Shown here: piece after piece, positions 61,890 to 63,018 of the stretch
Position numbering within the stretch: the stretch's first letter is position 1
Layout of the letters: each line of letters opens with the position of its first letter
From: Sporolactobacillus nakayamae
Lineage (GTDB): Bacteria; Bacillota; Bacilli; Bacillales; Sporolactobacillaceae
NCBI RefSeq assembly: GCF_900113325.1
Contig: NZ_FOOY01000008.1
Span: 67,388-130,405, forward strand
Direction: 5' to 3'
DNA length: 63,018 nucleotides
The notes under the pieces: model-generated
Database searches by the model: none
What the model was told of the DNA's origin: nothing
What the model saw: only the letters and a program-made list of their open reading frames with translations
Translations under genes and position numbers: made by a program

Positions 61890-62404
61890 TCATTCCAATA
61901 TGCCAAAAAAATCCGGTAACTCGCTTAGACCGGAAATCATTTTTATGTGCACGATTCGTTCCGAATGATCCGTTGCGGGATTTTTTCGTAATAGAGTCTG
62001 TTCAAAAAGGAGGACAAAAAGAGCCGAGGTCAGGCAAATCGCCACGTCCTGTGGCATGCCTGACACTAGCTCGTCCTGAGCGTCGAAGATCAAGGAAGCG
62101 CAGTTTCGAGCTACCCGCGCGTACTTTCACAGGATGTGATGACTTCAACGTTGTGCACAGAACGTGCACGTTGTTAGTTGAAGTTCCCCTGCTAATACGT
62201 GAGGAGCGGAGAAACAAGCTGACACAGAACTTCCGCAGGATGCGGTGACTTCTGCGTTTTTCACAGGACGTGCATGCTGTTAGCAGAAGATCCTCATTGC
62301 CTTTTTCCCGGACTTTTTGAACACCCTCTAATAACCAGATTGCTTTCATCTCAACATTGCTGCTGCCAATCATATCTTTCTGATAATTGTCGCCTATGTA
62401 AAAA
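61890..62404 (-). pseudogene. HAD-superfamily hydrolase remnant split by a MITE-like element
   Basis: Minus-strand reading 62404-62335 gives FYIGDNYQKDMIGSSN then MKAIWLL, the motif IV end of a HAD hydrolase. It then enters the inserted element. Beyond it, 61988-61890 gives RKNPATDHSERIVHI then SGLSELPDFFGILE and a stop, the expected C-terminus. Removing the element and one copy of TATTA restores one continuous frame (W-L-L-R-K-N-P). The N-terminal two thirds of the gene are absent upstream, so it was already truncated or has decayed since. Confidence 0.85.
61994..62329. mobile_element. MITE-like element with terminal inverted repeats and structured hairpins
   Basis: 336 bp with no coding capacity. 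Termini GAGTCTGTTCAAAAAG and, inverted, GAGGGTGTTCAAAAAG agree at 14 of 16 positions. It is flanked by a 5-bp direct repeat TAATA (61989-61993 and 62330-62334). Inside are hairpins: GTCAGGC/GCCTGAC (62029-62064) around GCCAC-gtcct-GTGGC, then GCTC-gtcct-GAGC (62069-62081), ACTTCAAC/GTTGAAGT (62142-62184) and ACTTCTGC/GCAGAAG (62249-62290). Confidence 0.88.
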
Positions 62405-62689
62405 CACTAGCTCGTCGAGTAGCCTGCCGCAGAGCAACCTTGTTCCGAGAAGAACAATATTGATTACTATTGGTGAATGGAGCAATACAAGGAGTCTTGA
62501 TCAAGTGCGATCACATTGAATTAATTACTAAACTGCTTCCGGTTTGAGTCATCCATAGTCCGACAGGCTTGATTACGGAAAAAACATCAATATTTGTATT
62601 TTCAATCGACATCTCTTTAGGTACATTCAGACAGCATCTTGAAATGTTGATTGACAATAAAATTGTTTCATTTTGATGTTACGTAGTAA
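62405..62689. other. Gap with no recognised gene
   Basis: No gene that I can name. A 33-codon minus-strand frame (62511-62612, MSIENTNIDVFSVIKPVG...) has no good ribosome site and may be a remnant. Confidence 0.4.
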
Positions 62690-63018
62690 AGACGACCTTG
62701 AAGCAAATTCGTTACTATTTTCGATGACTTCGTTACGATTTTGAGCTCGTTCGTTACGATTTTCCTTGGGTTCGTTACGAGTCTGGGAATTCGCGACGAA
62801 TTTCGATGACTTCTCCTCTCTTGGGGTTCAACTTTGGTCGTGTTCGGTTCGACTTTCTGATGCTTCGGTTCAACTTCGGATCTTCGGTTCGACTTCTCCT
62901 CTCTTGGGTTCAACTTTGGTCGTGTTCGGTTCGACTTTCCGATGCTTCGGTTCAACTTCGGATCTTCGGTTCGACTTTTCCTCTCTTGGGTTCAACTTTG
63001 GTCGCGTTCGGTTCGACT
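62690..63018. repeat. Tandem repeat array, right end of window
   Basis: Two related monomer types. From 62690 to about 62800 four monomers carry TTCGTTACGATTT at about 20-bp spacing. From about 62815 to the window end, 82-bp higher-order units of four monomers carry GGTTCRACTT, identical in order to those at 1-235. The array continues to the last base. Confidence 0.9.

Noticed and set aside
61900-61945. Rho-independent terminator (ATTTCCGGT ... ACCGGATTTTTTT)
   Set aside because: The hairpin lies in the coding sequence of the HAD remnant (residues GLSELPDFFG), so it is most likely coincidental, although it could stop transcripts from the element.
62668-62955. Minus-strand frame with VEPN/IVTN repeats in the right array
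   Set aside because: Same reason as the left array; the frame drifts between units and there is no start signal.

Overview
The window reads as chromosomal DNA of a low-to-moderate GC, spore-forming Firmicute of the order Bacillales. The grounds are strong GGAGG-type ribosome binding sites with frequent GTG/TTG starts, catabolite-responsive (cre) sites, a DUF1659-DUF2922-YvrJ gene trio, a LysM-GH18 cortex-lytic type protein and a MocR/GabR regulator. The saccharolytic gene content and dispersed repeats would fit a Sporolactobacillus-like organism, but the genus is an inference. Both ends lie in the same 82-bp tandem-repeat array in the same orientation, so the window may be a whole contig that breaks in this repeat.

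Layout. 0.4-5.7 kb: manC, a lone tRNA-Gln(CUG), and a TetR regulator divergent from a MacB-like ABC exporter. 5.8-7.7 kb: a 2-keto-3-deoxygluconate permease and an SDR dehydrogenase under a cre site. 7.7-8.7 kb: repeat-filled non-coding DNA. 8.7-14.1 kb: mannitol operon mtlA-mtlR-mtlD with a readable MtlR box, promoter and cre-like site. 14.2-15.7 kb: an L,D-transpeptidase-like protein and the DUF1659/DUF2922/YvrJ trio. 16.7-20.4 kb: fructose operon fruK-fruA with a divergent RpiR-type regulator. 20.6-21.3 kb: a small membrane protein and RidA. 21.4-31.0 kb: a divergent sugar-catabolic locus with a galactitol-type PTS, PRD regulator, PfkB kinase, two class II aldolases, aldo/keto reductase, phosphatase and Gfo/Idh/MocA oxidoreductase.

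31.1-44.1 kb holds the most unusual system. It is a ten-gene minus-strand operon for diaminopropionate ammonia-lyase (DpaL/YgeX), a YgeY-type M20 hydrolase, a D-aminoacylase-like amidohydrolase, two hydantoinases, a hydantoin racemase-like protein and a complete ECF transporter. A divergent regulator has the build of a sigma-54 activator but lacks the GAFTGA motif. Three matching palindromes lie between them, one touching the -35 box of a sigma-A promoter. I infer a pathway that imports a hydantoin, ureido or acyl derivative of 2,3-diaminopropionate and breaks it down to pyruvate and ammonia.

44.2-51.0 kb: two class III aminotransferases, a polar amino-acid ABC transporter and a GabR-like regulator. 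51-61.7 kb: homocysteine S-methyltransferase, a Ca2+-type P-ATPase, an M30-like metalloprotease, a DUF2785 protein, an acetyltransferase, a decayed SDR, a HAD hydrolase and the LysM-GH18 protein. 61.9-62.4 kb: a HAD gene remnant split by a 336-bp MITE-like element with a 5-bp target duplication. This element and its relatives elsewhere in the window fold into hairpins whose stems covary while a GTCCT loop is kept. A second dispersed repeat (four copies, all in one orientation) lies beside the terminators of four minus-strand genes.
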